A stretch of DNA of 64,000 nucleotides from the NCBI GenBank assembly GCA_018894105.1, contig CM032127.1, positions 3,195,001 through 3,259,000 of the forward strand, written 5' to 3'. The translations under genes were made by a program, and so were the position numbers. The stretch is from Jacaranda mimosifolia (Eukaryota > Streptophyta > Magnoliopsida > Lamiales > Bignoniaceae). Below, piece after piece: positions 60,053 through 64,000 of the stretch (position 1 is the first letter of the stretch; each line of letters starts with the position of its first letter). Below the pieces are notes generated by a model that saw only the letters and a program-made list of their open reading frames with translations, ran no database searches and was not told where the DNA came from.

Positions 60053-63030
60053 CACTACTAAAAAACTGCGATTTGCAATAGAAAAATTTTGTTGCAATTT
60101 ACGACGGATTTTGTGATAGATTTGCCATCGTAAAAAAATTCATCGCAAAATCTATCACAAAATGGCAAGTTTTTTGAAAAAATTAATTTTGACTTTTTGC
60201 GATGGAAATAAAATCCATCATAATTTTTTAAGATTTTAAAACAATTTGCAATAGTTTTGCGACGGAAAAATCCTTTGTAAAATTGAGATTTTGCGACGGA
60301 AATAAATTCCATTGCAAATTTTTTGAAATTTTAGAAAATTTGCATGGATTTTTTTCCATAGCAAAATTGAAGTTTTGCGACGGAAAAATCCATCACAAAT
60401 CTAAAAAGAGAAAAAAAAAATTAAGTGGGTAGGGGAAATAAACCCTACCTCCTCCACCCACACACACAATTGGAAGCCCCTTGCATCTCCCCTTTCCACC
60501 TTTCTTTTTTTTTTTTTTATCCTTTTTTTTCATCTTCTTTATTGTGGTTCGTCCGTCGCAGCCAGCAAGCTGCTGGCCGCGCACTTGATGCGCCTAGCAA
60601 GCTATTGGGCGCACTATCGCGCCCAACAACTTGTTGGGGAAGCCCCCCAACAAGCTGTGCTGGGCGCCCAGCAAGCTGCTGAGGTTGCACACCTAGCAAC
60701 TGCTGGCCGCACAGGTTGCTAGCGGCCGGCCAGATCTGGCCATTTTTTTTATTTTTTTCTATTTTTGTTTGAAAATTTTGTTTTAGTTTTAAAAAATGCT
60801 AATGATTTTTTGTTTATTTATTGTTTCAGGTTTGGAGAGCTTATATTTTGTATTATCCCACTAATTAAGGTAATTTTTGTAATTATGGTTTATTTAGTTA
60901 AAATTTGATTTATGCATTTATGTATTTAGTTAAGATATGATTTATGTATTTATATATTTAGTTAAGATATGTATTTAGAATTGGTGGAATTGGGAAGGAG
61001 GATGGGATGTTGGGAGAAGGAGTGAAGCCTTCTCATTTGTTGTTGTTTTGTTGATTGGTTTTTAATTGCTTGCATGATGATGATGGGTACAAGAAGGAAT
61101 GCTTATGTGCCATTATGTATTTACGAATATTATTAATTGCAAATGCTAGTTTAAATTATGATTTATTATGTTAGTTTAAATTTAATTTATGTATTAGATT
61201 AAATTATGTTAGTTTAAATTTAATTTATGTATTAGATTAAATTATGTTAGTTTAAATTTGATTTATGTATTAAATGTTGTTATATTATGTTAGATTTATG
61301 TTTTTATGTGAATTATTTTGATTGAGTTAAATTTTATGTTAGTATATGTTGAACTATATTAATTTTATAAATTTTAATTTTAGTTTATGGAATTATGATT
61401 TATAGTGCGCTTGTAAGAAAATTTTAGATTGACAATCACTTCGTAAATTATGATATATGTTGTTTTGTTATAGTAAAAGGGACACATATATCCAATTTTT
61501 TGATTCAATATGTGTTTATAAATATTATAAGTTGTTTTTAATTGAAATAATACTTTACATTTTGTTGAGTCTTGTTTTTTAGGCAATTTGAAGTATTCTA
61601 TTTAAGGGAATTTTTGACAGAATGTATCATTAATCATATTAAATTTTTGGGATTTTTATCTACTTGGATATGCTTAATGTAATGAACTAATGATAAACAA
61701 ATTAAGAATTGGATTATCAATGAGCTATAGACATTCCAATCCTCAAGTTGTTTATCATTCACATAATATATTAGTAAGTAGATAATTACATTGTATATTT
61801 GCTAATAGTTATCTTATATGGTTGAACACTATACACCAAAAGTTTAATGTTGTCTATATCTATATCCATATAGTCTATATCAAATTAAAGGTTACTCGTT
61901 TAACTTTTAAATTTAAGTTTTTAAAAGATTATATTAAATTATATGTTGGTTTATGTTGGATTATGTTTGATTATATTGAATTATGTATTAGATTTATATG
62001 TGTTTCGATTATACATTTATATTGAATTATGTGTTAGATTTGGTTAGATTTGTATTTTGTGAATTATATGTGCGATTAAGATTTGAGTTATATGTTGGAC
62101 TGATATTAAATTATATGTTGGTTTATGATGAGATGCATGTTTGATTATATTGAATTATGTATTAGATTTATATGTGTTAAGATTATGCATTTATATTGAA
62201 TATGTGTTAGATTTTGTTAGATTTATATTTTATGAATTACATGTACGATTAAGATTTGAGTTATATGTTGGACTTATATTAAATTATATTTTGGTTTATG
62301 ATGAGATGCATATTTGATTATATTGAATTATGTATTAGATTTATATGTGTTAAGATTATGCATTTACATTAAATTATGTGTTAGGTTTTGTTAGATTTAT
62401 ATTTTGTGAATTATATGTTTGATTAGAATTAGAATTTATATTTTATCAATTATGTGCTCGATTATGATTTGGTTATGTATTGAATTTATATATTGGTTTG
62501 TTATGTTGAATTGTCTATTAGTTTAGTTTATGTTTTTATTTTTCATTATTGTAATTTAATTTTTGTTTTAATATTGCAGGCTTGGATATCTCAAGGCATT
62601 GAAATTTAGTATAAGTCTTGTAAGATAATTTTTTTGGCATTATTTTGTAAATTTTATATTTTAGTTAGGGTTTGATTTATATATTGAACAATTTTATATT
62701 ATTGGGCTTCATTTTTATTGTGATATAAAATTATTGTGATTTTATGTAAAATAACATTTAAATATTGGTGTATGGGATGATTAGTATGTAATGCAAAGAA
62801 TTATTGATATTGGGTAATTATAGGTTTTAATTTGATAGGATGTGTATATTTTTTTTAAAAAAACTTTTTAAAATTTTGCGACAGAAATTTCTGTCGCAAA
62901 ATTTATTTTAATTGTAAGTACTCTTTGCGATGGAAATTGCCATTGCATATTTGGAACAGAAAAATTCGTTGCAAATTTTTGCAATCAAAGATTTTGCGAC
63001 AGATTTTTTCTATCGTAAAATCCGTTTTAA
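60053..63030. mobile_element. CACTA-like element with TTTGCGACGGA subterminal repeats, right end degenerate
   Basis: Begins CACTACTAAAAAACTGCG, as in many plant CACTA elements. Position 60060-60405 and 62870-63030 hold many copies of TTTGCGACGGA-like words and their complements (GCGATGGAAAT, CCATCGCAAA). A matching TAGTG terminus is not found, so the right end is truncated or mutated and the boundary is approximate. Position 60545-60740 is a GC-rich block with repeated AGCAAGCTGCTGG. No transposase is recognisable; the ORFs at 60393-60699 are low-complexity shadows. Confidence 0.72.
61937..62480 (+). repeat. About three tandem copies of a 172-bp unit inside the CACTA-like element
   Basis: The marker TATATGTTGGTTTATG recurs near 61941, 62113 and 62286 (last copy TATTTTGGTTTATG). 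Units share GATTATATTGAATTATGT, ATTAGATTTATATGTGTT and GATTAAGATTTGAGTTATAT. A looser repeat of TTAGTTTAAATTTAATTTAT lies at 61150-61265. Confidence 0.85.
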
Positions 63031-63273
63031 ACAACTGTAAGACAATATGATCGAAGAAATCCATTTTTTTAATACACACGCACACACATCAGGAGCTTGC
63101 TAAGATCTAAATTTCTGAACCCCACTTTATATGGAAGACTTATGCCACTGGACACAGACCATTCGAACTTTAGTTATAAATACATTAATTCTATGACCTT
63201 TTCATAGGATAATAAAAAACATAATAATGAAGTAATTTAGTATCATGAATATGCCAAGAATAAAGAGAATTAA

Positions 63274-63400
63274 CTACATACGAATACCGCTGTAATCTGT
63301 CAGAACCCGGCCATTGGAAAACCTTCCGGATCGTTTTCCAGGGAAAGTGATTCCATAGGGCGACTTAACAACTAAACACACTTTTTGCTCCAAATCCGCA
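63274..63400 (-). pseudogene. Fragment resembling a GDSL esterase/lipase exon
   Basis: On the minus strand, an open stretch encodes KSPYGITFPGKRSGRFSNGR followed by VLTDY, then SGIRM and a stop (63274-63276). The YGITFPG...SGRFSNGR block closely resembles the conserved region after the catalytic GDS motif in plant GDSL lipases; the GDS block itself is not seen. The frame decays beyond about 63400. A GT-containing site after TDY could be an old donor. It lies between the inner CACTA-like element and the right long-TIR arm, as captured gene pieces do in Pack-MULEs. Confidence 0.5.
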
Positions 63401-63879
63401 TTTTTAGAGATATGAAACTTTGAGCAATCGCACGCTGAATTAACCAATCCAAATCCAATGTTATAATCCTACTTAATCTAATGCACCAACCAAATACGAT
63501 CTCAGAGCTCATACGCCTTTTCTTTTCAGTTTTCATGAATCTTAGCCAAAACCATGCAAGTATGTTAACGGGGTAAGCATAATCATCAAGGGCAAAATAT
63601 TTGCAAATCGATATTGGCAGTTCAAAAACACGCGCTCCACTATTTATTATTGTTCTTTAGAAATGAATCCTGTATTCTGAAACTCCAACAATATATTCTG
63701 GATCTATCTCCAATAATTTTTACTATTTCCAATATGTCAGCGTCCGACTAACAAACATACGAGGATCCATGAATATTGTATTTCATAGTTCGAGAGAGAG
63801 AGAAATACACACACAGGCACACAGACACACAGACACAAATATTGATCAATGTTGCATAAAGTACTGCAAGTCTTGAATT
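63401..63879. other. Interior of the long-TIR element
   Basis: No further coding match recognised. Position 63790-63840 is a GA then CA/GACA simple-repeat patch. Confidence 0.4.
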
Positions 63880-64000
63880 TGTTTGTTAGGATTTATTTCT
63901 TCTTGTTGAATTCTGATTGAATTAGGGTTTAATATAAGAAAAAGAGGGGTTTTTAATTTCTTAAAATTAATAAGATTAATTTGGTAATTTAATATCAGAA
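63880..64000 (-). repeat. Right arm of long terminal inverted repeats (cut by window end)
   Basis: Reverse complement of 59728-59850, including the words for AAGAAATTAAAAACTCCTC and TTATATTAAACCTAATTCA. Together the arms delimit a composite element of at least 4.3 kb. Confidence 0.85.

Noticed and set aside
60393..60699. Opposite-strand ORFs with AGCAAGCTGCTGG repeats
   Set aside because: Low-complexity GC block inside the CACTA-like element; each strand gives repetitive peptides.

Overview
The window is nuclear DNA from a eudicot plant. It is AT-rich and intron-rich, with GT-AG splice sites, and it is crowded with plant-type transposons. All coordinates and exon boundaries were derived by eye from the sequence, with no database search, so boundaries outside the two intact genes are approximate.

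Two protein-coding genes look intact, both on the minus strand. The first (19586-26532) has 18 coding exons that join in frame into a 909-residue LEUNIG-type transcriptional co-repressor, with an N-terminal LisH/LUFS domain, long glutamine tracts and C-terminal WD40 repeats. The second (39746-42121) has four exons encoding a 405-residue YUCCA flavin monooxygenase of the YUC4 type, the enzyme of the last step of indole-3-pyruvate-dependent auxin synthesis. LEUNIG acts in flower and organ patterning and YUCCA makes auxin, but nothing in the sequence shows that they are co-regulated.

Left part (1-22000): a head-to-tail segmental duplication. Copy A (1 to about 5500) carries only the last seven exons of the LEUNIG gene plus its 3' flank. 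It is a pseudogene, with a nonsense codon at 4341-4343 and a 78-bp exon deletion at 5 bp of microhomology. Copy B (from about 8235) carries the real gene. After the duplication, copy B received a 2.8-kb gypsy-type solo LTR (8819-11605) and a degenerate Ty1/copia element (12345-17624). Copy A preserves the empty site for both.

Middle part (27000-39700 and 42200-53500): no convincing genes. It holds miniature DNA transposons whose target duplications can be read (hAT-like at 29668 and 43068, Harbinger-like at 34350 and 38505, others at 46792 and 47279), a three-copy tandem array (35851-36892), and a copia LTR+PBS+gag fragment flanked by 142-bp direct repeats (49564-50522).

Right part (53500-64000): a duplicated 560-bp block with a 434-bp CACTA element in one copy, a cluster of palindromic MITEs (55599-56590), a hairpin with arms of about 177 bp (57960-58383), an unrecognised exon-like stretch (58860-59117), and a nested structure. 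In that structure, outer long inverted repeats (59728-59850 and 63880-64000) enclose a CACTA-like element (60053 to about 63030) and a fragment resembling a GDSL esterase/lipase exon, which is a Pack-MULE-like arrangement running off the window.

I found no RNA genes, CRISPR arrays or prokaryotic features. I cannot claim a wholly new system. The best leads are the LEUNIG duplicate, a nonsense codon shared by two copia gag copies, the copia fragment between long direct repeats, the gene-capturing nested transposon, and a possible membrane-tail isoform of the YUCCA gene.
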